Of a stretch of DNA of 64,000 nt, positions 18,395-27,651 are shown piece by piece. The stretch spans positions 186,001-250,000 of the forward strand of contig NZ_JBINJF010000001.1 in assembly GCF_043951865.1 (NCBI RefSeq). Direction: 5' to 3'. A program made the position numbers and the translations under genes. The first letter of the stretch is position 1. Every line of letters begins with the position of its first letter. Under the pieces are notes generated by a model. It saw nothing but the letters and a program-made list of their open reading frames with translations. It was not told the origin of the DNA and did no database searches. This DNA comes from JAMQKA01 sp043951865 (GTDB lineage Bacteria > Bacteroidota > Rhodothermia > Balneolales > Balneolaceae).

Positions 18395-18540
18395 ATGGAA
18401 CTGAATCTGCCTGCAATTGTTATCTCCTTATCCCGGCTGAATGCCGATATCGCCGGTAGCTTGATTATCAGCACCGTGAATGAGACTTTTTTCTGCTCGC
18501 TTGTTACATTGTACCGTCATCAAAATAAAAAAGTGTCGCT

Positions 18541-20247
18541 ATGATCAAATCACTGTATGTAAAAGATTTCGCGCTGATCGATGAGCTGGAGGTTGAGCTC
18601 GGCAACGGCCTGAATATACTGACCGGCCAAACCGGTGCGGGTAAATCGATCATCGTCGGGGCCCTGAATATGATCCTGGGCGAACGTGCCGACACGGAGC
18701 TCCTTCGCCAGGGGGCTGACAAAGCTATTACCGAAGGCATCATCCACGTGGGAGAGATGCCCCCCATCCGGGAGCTGCTTGAGGATAACGCCGTTGAATA
18801 CGCTCAAGACCTGATACTGCGGCGGGAGATCCGGGAATCGGGCAGCCGGGCATTTATCAATGATACACCGGTCACAATTGCCGTACTCCGCGAGGTGGGC
18901 AACTACCTGGTGGACCTCCACGGGCAGCACGATCACCAGCTGTTGCTGAAGGAGGAAAATCACCGGGGGGTCATTGACGGCTTTGATGCAATAGCTCCCC
19001 TTCTGAACGCGTACCGGGAGACCTACCACGAGATGGGAAAACTAAAACGAGAACTCCGCAAGCTGCAGCAGCGGGAAGACGAACTGCAGGAAAAAATGGA
19101 GCTCTACCGGTTCCAGGACCAGGAGCTGGAAGAGGCCAATCTCGACCCCGATGAAGAGGAGGAGCTGGAGGCAGAGTTGAAACTGCTGGACAATGCAGAG
19201 GACCTCGATCAAAAAGCGGCGGCTGTCGTCGAGATGGGGAGTGGAGATGAGGTAAACGTAATGGAGCTGCTGAACAGAATAAAGCTTCACCTGGAGGATA
19301 TGGCCCGCATTGAGGAAGACTTTGAGACCTATCTTGAAGAGATCTCCACCGCCCGTATCAGCATACAGGAGATGATTAACTTTACCGAACGTTATCGCTC
19401 GAGCATCGAATTTAATCCCCAGCGCCTTGACGAACTTCGTAACCGGCTCTCCGAGCTGAATCGGCTGCGCAAAAAATATAATCGCGGCATCCCGGAACTC
19501 ATTGAATACCACCACCAGATCCGTAAAGAGCTGAGCCTGGCTGAAAATTTTGACCTGGAAATCGAAAAAATGGAGAAGAAGATCTCTGCCAAGGCCGAAG
19601 AACTTAGCCAGCGCGCCCGGGCCCTGCATGACAAGCGGAGGCAGATCGGACAAAAACTGAGTGCGGATATCGTGGATGAGCTGCGCCAGATGGGGATACC
19701 TGAAGGGCAGTTTCGAGTGCGCGTCGACTGGCTTTTTTCGGATCACGGCTGGATACAGGTGGATGGCCAACCGGTCGAATGCACCGAACATGGCTGTGAT
19801 GAAGTCAGTCTCTACATTTCAACGAACAAGGGTGAAGAACCCAAACCACTGGCAAAAATCGCCTCGGGCGGGGAGATCAGCCGGGTGATGCTGGCGCTAA
19901 AATCGATCCTGGCCAAGGAACAGAGCCTGCCGGTTATGATTTTTGATGAGATCGACAACGGCATCAGCGGCGAAATATCGGAAAAAGTGGGACGCAGCAT
20001 GCGCCGCCTTTCCCAGCAGTGCCAGATTATCGCGATCACCCACCAGCCGCAGATCGCCAGCCAGGCGCACCATCACTACAAAGTGGAAAAAGCGGAGAAG
20101 GACGGGCGAACGGTCTCCCGCATAAATCCATTATCCAATAAGGAACACATACAGGAGGTGGCAAGCCTGATGAGCGGCGAGGATATCACCGATGCCGCCC
20201 TAAAAAGTGCCCGAGAGCTCATTGAACGGAACACTTTTAAAAACTAA
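18541..20247 (+). CDS. recN: DNA repair protein RecN
   Basis: RecN is an SMC-like ATPase that gathers and aligns DNA ends in double-strand break repair. The N-terminus has MIKSLYVKDFALIDELEV and Walker A GQTGAGKS at 29-36. A long coiled coil fills residues ~155-390 (KRELRKLQQREDELQEKMEL and similar). The C-terminal half has the ABC signature ASGGEISRVMLALKS (from ~440) and Walker B MIFDEIDNGISG (~465-476), followed by the His switch in ITHQPQIASQA. The length of 568 residues is standard. Transcription may be limited by the terminator 150 bases upstream. Confidence 0.95.
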   Translation: MIKSLYVKDFALIDELEVELGNGLNILTGQTGAGKSIIVGALNMILGERADTELLRQGADKAITEGIIHVGEMPPIRELLEDNAVEYAQDLILRREIRESGSRAFINDTPVTIAVLREVGNYLVDLHGQHDHQLLLKEENHRGVIDGFDAIAPLLNAYRETYHEMGKLKRELRKLQQREDELQEKMELYRFQDQELEEANLDPDEEEELEAELKLLDNAEDLDQKAAAVVEMGSGDEVNVMELLNRIKLHLEDMARIEEDFETYLEEISTARISIQEMINFTERYRSSIEFNPQRLDELRNRLSELNRLRKKYNRGIPELIEYHHQIRKELSLAENFDLEIEKMEKKISAKAEELSQRARALHDKRRQIGQKLSADIVDELRQMGIPEGQFRVRVDWLFSDHGWIQVDGQPVECTEHGCDEVSLYISTNKGEEPKPLAKIASGGEISRVMLALKSILAKEQSLPVMIFDEIDNGISGEISEKVGRSMRRLSQQCQIIAITHQPQIASQAHHHYKVEKAEKDGRTVSRINPLSNKEHIQEVASLMSGEDITDAALKSARELIERNTFKN

Positions 20248-20348
20248 GGCCCATAAAAGATGATACCGCATCGTGGTTTTCCATACATTATAAAGAGGGT
20301 TTTGAAAAACCAGAAGTTTTGCAAAGCACTCTATAAAATTACACGATT

Positions 20349-20618
20349 ATGATTCTTCTTCACCGCCCGGAACAACCTGATCCTCTTTCAGACCAGATTG
20401 AACAACGATTGAAAGAGATGGTCATCTCCCACAAAATTCATCGCTATCCCGCCAAAGCGAACCAGGAACTCCCCTACCTGCAGGAAAACGATCATTTGGT
20501 AACGGGAAAACAGCAGATCAACCAGTTTCTCCGCGAGCTGGAAACAGAACTACGTGAACAACGGATGGTTTCAGGCGACAGCTGCTATATCGATCCCCAA
20601 ACCGGGGAGATTTGCTGA
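20349..20618 (+). CDS. Small conserved-looking protein, possibly thioredoxin-fold
   Basis: An 89-residue frame with ATG start, 101 bases after recN on the same strand. The phrase LPYLQENDHLVTGKQQINQFLREL resembles the part of glutaredoxin and GST N-terminal domains that runs from the cis-proline to the last helix, but the N-terminal CxxC is absent (ISHKIHRY stands near that place). A single cysteine pair (SC at ~77, C89 at the end) is present. This may be a redox-inactive thioredoxin-like domain; the function is unknown. Protein-like composition and position support a real gene. Confidence 0.55.
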   Translation: MILLHRPEQPDPLSDQIEQRLKEMVISHKIHRYPAKANQELPYLQENDHLVTGKQQINQFLRELETELREQRMVSGDSCYIDPQTGEIC

Positions 20619-20902
20619 GCAGCTTCCTTCATTTTTCTTTGATTACAGCTTCCCTGTTCAATTCACTTTATCCCATCTGGAATACTTAATATCGCAGGAG
20701 TTCGTTATATTACATCAGATATACCAGATCAGCTTTAATTATATATGCCGGGGAATGAGGGCGTCGAATTTCCGGTACTTTCACTTAGATACCGCATTCA
20801 TTATCTTTACAAAATGAATGAATTAATTTCTTTCACCTGGCAACCGGGATCAATAAAACGAATTAGCACGGTTTACCTTTCCAAATAGTTGAAATAGCAA
20901 GA

Positions 20903-22411
20903 ATGGATTTTTCAGAGTTTATAGAAAACTATCGAAACAGGCTTAAAACTGTTTTCAGAACGGATGACAATATCAACGAAATAAGCCTGGAGCGGGGCAT
21001 CCCCTCCAAAACATTGCGGCAGGTTATGGACTGCCAGCCTCTGTCGACCTTTATCCCCGAAGAGTACGGGGGGAGAGGATGCAAAACACACGAAGCTCTT
21101 TCCATGCTGGAAGCCAGTTCCTACGAGTCGCTCGCACTTTCGCTGATGATGGGAATCAACGGGGCGCTTTTCCTGCAACCCCTGGCCAATTATGGTAATG
21201 AAGAGATTAAGCAGGATATCTTTTCACGCTTCCTGGACGATCAGTGCATGGGCGGTCTCATGATTACCGAACCCGACTACGGCTCCGATGCCCTGCGCAT
21301 GGAAACCAGTTACATAAAAGATGACAAGACTTCCAGCTACCGGGTGACCGGAACCAAACATTGGGCGGGACTGACGGGACAGGCGGATTACTGGCTGATC
21401 ACCGCCCGCATGAACAAGAAAAACGGCAGCGGGCTGGGGCGCGACATAGGCTTCTTCATTCATGACACCCGAAACGGCGGTATAGAAGTCGAAGAATACT
21501 ATAACAACCTCGGTCTGTACATGCTTCCCTACGGTCGTAACAAAATTGATATTACCGTTCCACAGAAATACAAGCTGAATCCCCGTTCCACCGGTATCAA
21601 AATGATGCTCGACGTATTGCACCGCAGCCGCCTGCAATTCCCCGGAATGGGCATGGGCTTTTTAAAGCGTCTTCTTGACGAAGCCCACAAACATTGCAAA
21701 TCCCGACTGGTTGGTGGCAAAAACCTGTTTGAATACGACCAGGTAAAACGCCGCATTGCCCGGCTCCAGATGGCGTTTACGGTCTGTTCTGCCATGTGCA
21801 CACACACGAGCACCAAAGTGCCACTCAGCTGCGACACCTCAACAATGGATGTTCAGGCCAATACGATCAAGACCGTTACCACCGACCTTATGCAGGAAGC
21901 CTCGCAATCGCTGCTTCAGCTGATGGGAGCCAAGGGGTACCGGCTAGATCATATCGCAGGGCGTTCACTGATTGACAGCCGTCCCTTCCAGATCTTTGAG
22001 GGATCCAACGATATTCTTTACCAGCAGATTGCCGAATCGGTGTTCAAAAAAATGCGCCGGCTGAAGCTTACCAACATGTTTGATTTCCTCCAAAAATATG
22101 AGCTGACCTCCAATGTGGCCGACCGTTTTAACGGGTTGTTCAATTTTAATGTGGATTCCAAGATGGTACAGCACAAAATGGTTGATATGGGGCGCATCCT
22201 CAGCCGTGTAATCTCCATGGAGTACACCCTGCGGCTGGAAGATTATGGATTCAATCGAGACCTGATCCAAAACAGCCTTCGTACGCTGGAAGACAAAGTT
22301 GAGCAGCTGATGGCTTCGTTCCAGAATGAAGAGACTGCCGAGGTTGTAGACCACTATGAAGAAGACAGTTCCTGGGTCCGTTTTGTAGCTCCCGAGCTAC
22401 AGTACGACTAA
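20903..22411 (+). CDS. Acyl-CoA dehydrogenase family protein
   Basis: A 502-residue FAD enzyme of the acyl-CoA dehydrogenase fold, which oxidises acyl-CoA to enoyl-CoA and passes electrons to ETF. Visible are the N-terminal helical domain with PEEYGGRG (~residue 52), the middle beta domain with MITEPDYGSDA and GTKHWAGLTGQADYW, and a C-terminal helical domain with MGAKGYRLDHIAGRSLIDSR and QIFEGSNDILYQQIAES. In the last motif the usual ..YEG.. context holds the catalytic-region sequence EGSND. No ETF or thiolase gene is adjacent, so the substrate cannot be read from context. About 100 extra residues at the C-terminus recall long-chain types. Confidence 0.85.
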   Translation: MDFSEFIENYRNRLKTVFRTDDNINEISLERGIPSKTLRQVMDCQPLSTFIPEEYGGRGCKTHEALSMLEASSYESLALSLMMGINGALFLQPLANYGNEEIKQDIFSRFLDDQCMGGLMITEPDYGSDALRMETSYIKDDKTSSYRVTGTKHWAGLTGQADYWLITARMNKKNGSGLGRDIGFFIHDTRNGGIEVEEYYNNLGLYMLPYGRNKIDITVPQKYKLNPRSTGIKMMLDVLHRSRLQFPGMGMGFLKRLLDEAHKHCKSRLVGGKNLFEYDQVKRRIARLQMAFTVCSAMCTHTSTKVPLSCDTSTMDVQANTIKTVTTDLMQEASQSLLQLMGAKGYRLDHIAGRSLIDSRPFQIFEGSNDILYQQIAESVFKKMRRLKLTNMFDFLQKYELTSNVADRFNGLFNFNVDSKMVQHKMVDMGRILSRVISMEYTLRLEDYGFNRDLIQNSLRTLEDKVEQLMASFQNEETAEVVDHYEEDSSWVRFVAPELQYD

Positions 22412-22869
22412 TTGTACCCGGCGGGAAATACGAAACCTGTAGTTCGTTGTATGTAACGTAGTGCAGGAACTGCAGATCCATTGAGTGTAGCAGATGCCCC
22501 AGGTAAATTTCGGCGTGGGTTGTCTTCAACTTTTATCTGGTAATGAATAATGGACTCTCCCCAATTCCTGCATTTCTTGCCGCGTGTTCACGGGATGGCA
22601 AACAGTAGCCCATATTACACTCAAAGAATGTTTTGAAGATATCCCCGCCCCATTTATAAAATGGGAAAAGTAGCCCAGAGCATTCATTTATCATTCCACC
22701 AACAATGAGAGTAGAGAAAATATCTAAACCCAATTCATCGCTGAATGCATCCGGTTTAAAATTCGGAGGGAACGCGGGATTCTGGCAGGTCACCTGTTGA
22801 ATTTTCTTCACATTTTAAGATATTTGATTAACGTTAACAATTTCCCGAGCGGAGGTGGGGAAAATAAAC
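22412..22869. other. Intergenic stretch; one doubtful 92-codon frame
   Basis: About 458 bases between two plus-strand genes. A minus-strand frame at 22533-22811 starts MKKIQQVTCQ, with no Shine-Dalgarno sequence and no recognisable domain; its composition is unconvincing. The last bases hold the ribosome binding site of the lipase maturation factor gene. Confidence 0.35.
22851..22856 (+). promoter_or_regulatory. Strong ribosome binding site that fixes a GTG start
   Basis: GGAGGT lies 13 bases before a GTG at 22870, with G-rich sequence in between. The other in-frame GTG at 22855 overlaps this site and could not use it, so 22870 is preferred. Confidence 0.65.
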
Positions 22870-24318
22870 GTGTTTGAGATCCTGGGTCAGCTATATAGCG
22901 GAGAGTATTGGATTAGTCGGTTCTTGCTGCAGCGGGCGCTCGGCTTTATTTATCTTATCGCATTTATCAACGCGCTGAATCAGTTCCCCCCGCTCTGCGG
23001 GAAACACGGCCTGATGCCTATCGATTCCCATCTCAACCGGATCCCTTTCAAAAAAGCTCCCAGTATTTTTCACTGGAAATACTCAGACGCACTGCTCAGA
23101 GGGGTAGCCGGAACCGGCATCGTGCTATCGCTGATCGCCCTGACGGGTCTTTCGGAATCGGGGCCACTGGGGTTTTCCATGCTGATCTGGTTTCTGCTCT
23201 GGGTGCTATACCTCTCCATTGTAAATGCGGGGCAAACATTCTACGGTTTTGGCTGGGAATCGATGCTGCTGGAAGCCGGGTTCTTTGCCATCTTCCTGGG
23301 CCCAATGCATATGGCTGCTCCGGTCCTGGTAATCTGGCTGGTTCGGTGGATGCTGTTCAGGGTGGAATTTGGAGCTGGTCTCATCAAAATGCGCGGCGAC
23401 CAGTGCTGGCGCGACCTTACCTGCCTCAACTACCATCACGAAACCCAGCCGCTGCCCAATCCCCTGAGTCGTTATTTCCACCTTATGCCGCAGTGGATCC
23501 ATAAAACCGAAACGCTGTTCAACCATTTTATACAACTTATTGTAGTTTGGGGCCTGTTCTTTCCTCAACCGATCGCCTCCATTTCCGCGGCCCTTATCAT
23601 TCTCTCACAAGCCTATCTCATCGTCAGTGGCAACTATTCGTGGCTGAACTGGCTAACCCTGTCGCTGGCTTTCAGTGGATTCAATGACGCTGTGATACAA
23701 CGGTTCGTAACCATTACGCCTCCCCAAATGGCACCTATTCCCGAACTTTACTGGCCTGTGCTGGTCATTCTGGGCCTAACGGTACTATATTTGAGCTACC
23801 GTCCCGTCAAAAACATGCTTTCTCCGAGGCAGGTGATGAATTTCAGTTTTAATCCCCTCCACCTTGTAAATACCTATGGTGCATTCGGCTCTGTAACCAA
23901 AACCCGATATGAGATAATACTCGAGGGAACCCGCGACAGCTCGATTGGGCCCGACACCGAATGGAAAGCCTATGAGTTCAAGGGCAAACCCGGATCTCCT
24001 TCCCGGCGACCTCCCCAAATATCGCCCTACCACCTGCGGCTTGACTGGCAAATGTGGTTTGCAGCCATGTCTTCGCCCCACCGAAATCCCTGGCTCAGGC
24101 AGCTTATCCAAAAGTTACTGCAGGGCGACAGGGCTACAGAAAAACTGCTGAGGGATACTCCCTTCAAGGGTGCATCACCCCGACATATCCGGGCCCGGCT
24201 GTTCAAATACAGGTATGCTACAAAAGAGGAACGGAGGCGAGGCGGCACCTGGTGGAAACGGAGTTATGTCAGTGATTACATACGCCCTCTTTCCCGTGCG
24301 GACCTTGTTGATCCCTGA
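22870..24318 (+). CDS. Lipase maturation factor family membrane protein
   Basis: The protein has about seven hydrophobic segments in its first ~320 residues (e.g. GVAGTGIVLSLIALTGL, WFLLWVLYLSIVN, PVLVIWLVRWMLF), the family motif FYGFGWESMLLEAGFFAIFL, and VEFGAGLIKMRGDQCW. A soluble C-terminal domain follows, with NTYGAFGSVTKTRYEI, YEFKGKPG and PYHLRLDWQMWFAAM, matching DUF1222/LMF. Family members help extracellular lipases fold in the ER of animals; the bacterial role is not established and no lipase gene is adjacent. The start is GTG, chosen for its ribosome binding site. The length of 482 is typical. Confidence 0.85.
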   Translation: MFEILGQLYSGEYWISRFLLQRALGFIYLIAFINALNQFPPLCGKHGLMPIDSHLNRIPFKKAPSIFHWKYSDALLRGVAGTGIVLSLIALTGLSESGPLGFSMLIWFLLWVLYLSIVNAGQTFYGFGWESMLLEAGFFAIFLGPMHMAAPVLVIWLVRWMLFRVEFGAGLIKMRGDQCWRDLTCLNYHHETQPLPNPLSRYFHLMPQWIHKTETLFNHFIQLIVVWGLFFPQPIASISAALIILSQAYLIVSGNYSWLNWLTLSLAFSGFNDAVIQRFVTITPPQMAPIPELYWPVLVILGLTVLYLSYRPVKNMLSPRQVMNFSFNPLHLVNTYGAFGSVTKTRYEIILEGTRDSSIGPDTEWKAYEFKGKPGSPSRRPPQISPYHLRLDWQMWFAAMSSPHRNPWLRQLIQKLLQGDRATEKLLRDTPFKGASPRHIRARLFKYRYATKEERRRGGTWWKRSYVSDYIRPLSRADLVDP

Positions 24319-24390
24319 TACCCGTTGTTCTTCATCTGGATACATTATGCTACGTGCAAAATCGAGAATCCCTGCTTCAAACGATTAGCG

Positions 24391-24834
24391 CTACAGCAGG
24401 TATTCCAGTACCGACGGCCAATCCGGAAAACGCTCAGTTCCGAAATGAATATGTTCCCCATCAAACTTATCCACCCCGTGGGCTTTCCTGTCGTCAATAA
24501 GTATATCTCCAAACACCAGGTGCTTGTGATGAGTCAAAATAAGTCGCTTGTGAGCTGATTTGGGAAGATACCGGCGCACCCACAAGTTTTTGGCCGCCCA
24601 TGCCGTCTCGTTATTCCACGGTGCGGTAGAAAGAATATATGTATCATAAGCGTTTGCCAGCGTGCGGTATGCCGATACAGCTCCCTCCACCGGGGGCAGG
24701 TCGTCAAAAAATCCCGGGATATCATCGAAATCATCGCCGTACTCTTCTTTCTGATGTTCACTAACCAACGGGATACCGGCCTCAAAGTCGACCAGCGTTC
24801 CATCCATGTCGATATACAGTCGCTGTGCACTCAT
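24391..24834 (-). CDS. 5'(3')-deoxyribonucleotidase (HAD superfamily)
   Basis: A 147-residue HAD phosphatase of the cytosolic 5'-nucleotidase C type, which dephosphorylates deoxyribonucleotides. Motif I is YIDMDGTLVDFE with nucleophile Asp9 and Asp11. Motif II lies in YILSTAPWNNETAW (Ser/Thr region). Motif IV is GDILIDDRKAHGV, with the two metal-binding aspartates. The short cap (GFFDDLPPVEGA) fits the family. It is convergent with the lipase maturation factor gene and has no operon partner. Confidence 0.8.
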   Translation of the reverse strand: MSAQRLYIDMDGTLVDFEAGIPLVSEHQKEEYGDDFDDIPGFFDDLPPVEGAVSAYRTLANAYDTYILSTAPWNNETAWAAKNLWVRRYLPKSAHKRLILTHHKHLVFGDILIDDRKAHGVDKFDGEHIHFGTERFPDWPSVLEYLL

Positions 24835-24994
24835 ACTGTTGAAGTATTACAAAAGTTTTGGAAACTGATCTCTTTTAATCCACCAATAATAAACGCAATA
24901 TACTTTCTGGTATTTTAGGTGTTAGCCTTCGGCTTTTTTGCCATTGCTTTGTATCTTCCGCTGCATTTTGTTCAACCGCTAATCAACGTTGCAG

Positions 24995-26179
24995 ATGGTT
25001 ACATCCAAACCCCGGTCACCACTTCAACAATTTCTGCTCATAGCCGGGATCCTTTTAATCGGGATCAACCTGCGGCCGGCCCTTTCGGGAGTGGGCCCCT
25101 TGATCGGGGCGATTCGTGACAGCACGGGACTTTCCAACACGCTGCTGGGTTTATTAACAACGCTGCCGCTGCTGGCATTTGCTGCCCTCTCTACGCTTAC
25201 CCCCCTGTTTACCAAGCGGTTCGGTATTGAGGAGACGCTGGCTGGTGCGCTCCTTTTGCTGACCTCAGGAATTCTGCTGCGCGTGCTGGAGTCTCCGCTG
25301 GCACTGTTCGGAGGAACGTTGCTGCTGGGCATCGCCATTGCATTTGGCAATGTTTTGCTTCCCTCACTGGTAAAACGCGATTTTCCCCACAAAACGGGTT
25401 TAATGACCAGTTTTTACTCCAGCGCCATGGCGTTTGGTGCCATGGTAGCGGCGGGCATCAGCGTTCCACTGGCTTTTGAGGTGGGATTGGGCTGGCGCTG
25501 GGCACTGGGGGCCTGGGCCCTTCCCGCAGTCATCGCCCTGCTGGTGTGGCTGCCCCAGACCCGCAATACCACGCTCCCCAAACATTCACGCAGTTTTCTT
25601 AAGGCAATGAAAGACCTGGGCGGTTCCAGGCTGGCCTGGCAGGTGGCTCTTTTCATGGGACTTCAGTCGTTTGCTTTTTATGTTGTGCTGGCCTGGCTCC
25701 CGGAAATTTTAGTGGATCGGGGACTGACAGCCGAATATGCCGGCTGGATGCTCTCCCTGTCGCAGGGAATGGGAATCCTGGGCAGTCTCATTATTCCCAC
25801 CTGGGCTGAGCAGATGAGCGACCAGCGCGTTGCCGTCTGGATTGTCGTAATTATGGAGCTTATCAGCCTTGTCGGGCTATTACTTCCCGGCACATTTTGG
25901 GTACCGCTGTGGGTGTCCCTTATCGGGATCGCCCTCGGAGGAAGCTTTGGACTGGCCCTCCTCTTTATTGTACTTCGCACCGAAAACTCCGAAACCTCGA
26001 CAGAGCTCTCCGGCATGTCACAATCCATCGGGTACGCGCTGGCCGCTACCGGTCCCACCCTGTTCGGGGCCCTTCACGATTTTACCGGGGCCTGGCTGGT
26101 TCCGCTGGGACTCCTTTTTGCCGTTCTCCTGGTTAAACTTTTTGTGGGACTCGGGGCAGCAAAACCCCAAAAGTGTTAA
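24995..26179 (+). CDS. MFS transporter, CynX/NimT type
   Basis: A 394-residue protein with about twelve hydrophobic segments. The first helix carries GILLIGINLRPALSGVGPLI, a signature of the CynX/NimT/YycB group that includes the cyanate and 2-nitroimidazole carriers. The ATG at 24995 is preferred over a TTG two codons earlier; neither has a Shine-Dalgarno sequence. Family members export or import small anions or nitroaromatic compounds; the substrate here is unknown, and the neighbours give no clue. Confidence 0.8.
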   Translation: MVTSKPRSPLQQFLLIAGILLIGINLRPALSGVGPLIGAIRDSTGLSNTLLGLLTTLPLLAFAALSTLTPLFTKRFGIEETLAGALLLLTSGILLRVLESPLALFGGTLLLGIAIAFGNVLLPSLVKRDFPHKTGLMTSFYSSAMAFGAMVAAGISVPLAFEVGLGWRWALGAWALPAVIALLVWLPQTRNTTLPKHSRSFLKAMKDLGGSRLAWQVALFMGLQSFAFYVVLAWLPEILVDRGLTAEYAGWMLSLSQGMGILGSLIIPTWAEQMSDQRVAVWIVVIMELISLVGLLLPGTFWVPLWVSLIGIALGGSFGLALLFIVLRTENSETSTELSGMSQSIGYALAATGPTLFGALHDFTGAWLVPLGLLFAVLLVKLFVGLGAAKPQKC

Positions 26180-26353
26180 CTCCTGCTTTTCTGTTCCGAT
26201 TTCCACCAATATTGTTTGGGAAATAAGGCAAGCAACAATAACGATGAAAGGACAAATATATCTTGAGTGGGCAGACTAAAATACAGAAATAAAGATAGTC
26301 TCAGCTATAAATGGTACGATAGTACCCCAACACGGTTGCAAAGAGCTCCCTTT

Positions 26354-27040
26354 TTATATCAGCTTTTTATAGATGCGAACCAGCAGCTCCTGGGATATGC
26401 CCAGGAAAAACAGTCCATAAATAAGCGTAAATATCAGCTGCAGGCGAACCACACCGACCCTCTCATACTTCCTGGCGGAGGTTGTCACTTGCTCGGGCAA
26501 TATTTCAAAATTGTCTAATTTCTTTATTTTCCTCACCATCATATTATCCTCCATGACCAGCAGGTCGGCATCAAATCCTCCGGTACGTGTAAACAGTGTC
26601 CGGGTGGTGAACAGGCTCTGGTCCCCAAAGCGGAATGCGTTCAGGTCAAACCGGGTACACCAGGCATAAAAATTCAGGAGAGGGTGATCGCGGTCGAATG
26701 CAAGCCGGAAACAACCGGCAGTGGCCCCTCTTTGGCAGGCCGCCGCCACCTGCACGTCAAATTGATGGGGCGGGATGGTATCGGCATGTAAAAAGTACAG
26801 GATCTCCGAGGAGGCGTGCCGGGCCCCTTTGTTCATTTGGCGGGCGCGCCCTTTTTCGGCCGTCTGCAGCACCCGCGTAGCCCCCGCCTGGTTTGCCCGG
26901 GAAATCGTGCGGTCGGCGCTCCCACCGTCTACCACAATGATCTCTTCCAGGTAGCCGCCGGAACGCTTCTTTACAGCCCGGATTGTCCGACCGATCATAT
27001 CCTCTTCATTCAGGGTCGGGATAATGACGCTAATTTTCAT
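26354..27040 (-). CDS. Family 2 glycosyltransferase, rSAM/selenodomain-associated type 2 (TIGR04283)
   Basis: A 228-residue GT-A glycosyltransferase. Its N-terminus is SVIIPTLNEEDMIGRTI, and VVDGGSADRT and the metal-binding LHADTIPP follow. The GRARQMNKGA segment and the MEDNMMVRKIK part are typical of the TIGR04283 group. The hydrophobic C-terminus (QLIFTLIYGLFFLGIS) suggests membrane association. Its ATG overlaps the stop of the upstream gene by four bases (ATGA), so translation is probably coupled. The group is often found with a radical-SAM protein and DUF2064 partner in arsenosugar-like or unknown pathways; the radical-SAM gene is not in the window. Confidence 0.8.
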   Translation of the reverse strand: MKISVIIPTLNEEDMIGRTIRAVKKRSGGYLEEIIVVDGGSADRTISRANQAGATRVLQTAEKGRARQMNKGARHASSEILYFLHADTIPPHQFDVQVAAACQRGATAGCFRLAFDRDHPLLNFYAWCTRFDLNAFRFGDQSLFTTRTLFTRTGGFDADLLVMEDNMMVRKIKKLDNFEILPEQVTTSARKYERVGVVRLQLIFTLIYGLFFLGISQELLVRIYKKLI

Positions 27041-27651
27041 GGCCGGGAGTTAACAAATCGGTATTTGACCTCTTTCCAGTCATCCAGCGTGTCTACATCG
27101 TTGAGTTCCGGGAGTTCGGCAAATGAAAGGTCGAGACTATCAATATCGGCGACTGTGGCGGCATAAACTCCACTGGTGCTCCACTCTTTATCTTCAAAAA
27201 GTTCCGGGTAGTAATTGCGCATCCCCAGCAGGTAATACCCGCCGTCGCGAGATGGACCGGCAACGACCTCATTTCCCTCCAGCTCCCGGAAGGCCTGGCG
27301 GAGATGGTCGGTTTCCAACTGGGCACAGTCACTCCCAATGATGCCAATGCGCTGGTATCCACCGGCAAAGCCGCAATTGAACGCGTGTTTCATCCGCTGG
27401 CCGAGAGTTTCTCCAATCTGGGTTCTCTTTTCAGCCCCAACCTCATCCCACATGTCATTAAGGGGAATATAGTCGGAGTACCATACCTGCACATCGGCCT
27501 CAAGAGGCTTCACAACGTCGCATGTATACCGGAGCAGCTGATGATATATCTGCAGCGCTTTCTGCGCGCCGACCGACTCAGCAAGCCGCGTTTTGACTTT
27601 TCCCTGGTGTGGATTCTTTACGAAAACAAGTATAAGTTCTTCTGTTGGCAC
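27037..27651 (-). CDS. DUF2064 nucleotidyltransferase-like transferase (TIGR04282)
   Basis: A 204-residue GT-A-like protein of the rSAM/selenodomain-associated transferase 1 family. It shows LILVFVKNPHQGKVKTRLA at the N-terminus, with the sugar-nucleotide loop; IIGSDCAQLETDHLRQAF with the metal-binding acidic residue; and AGPSRDGGYYLLGMR. It is first of a two-gene unit with the family 2 glycosyltransferase. In cyanobacteria similar pairs act with ArsM and ArsS in arsenosugar synthesis; no ArsM or ArsS is visible here, so that role is only a possibility. Confidence 0.8.
   Translation of the reverse strand: MPTEELILVFVKNPHQGKVKTRLAESVGAQKALQIYHQLLRYTCDVVKPLEADVQVWYSDYIPLNDMWDEVGAEKRTQIGETLGQRMKHAFNCGFAGGYQRIGIIGSDCAQLETDHLRQAFRELEGNEVVAGPSRDGGYYLLGMRNYYPELFEDKEWSTSGVYAATVADIDSLDLSFAELPELNDVDTLDDWKEVKYRFVNSRP

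Noticed and set aside
22533..22811. A 92-codon minus-strand frame between the acyl-CoA dehydrogenase and lipase maturation factor genes
   Set aside because: No Shine-Dalgarno sequence, no domain and an odd composition; kept only as a note in the intergenic entry.
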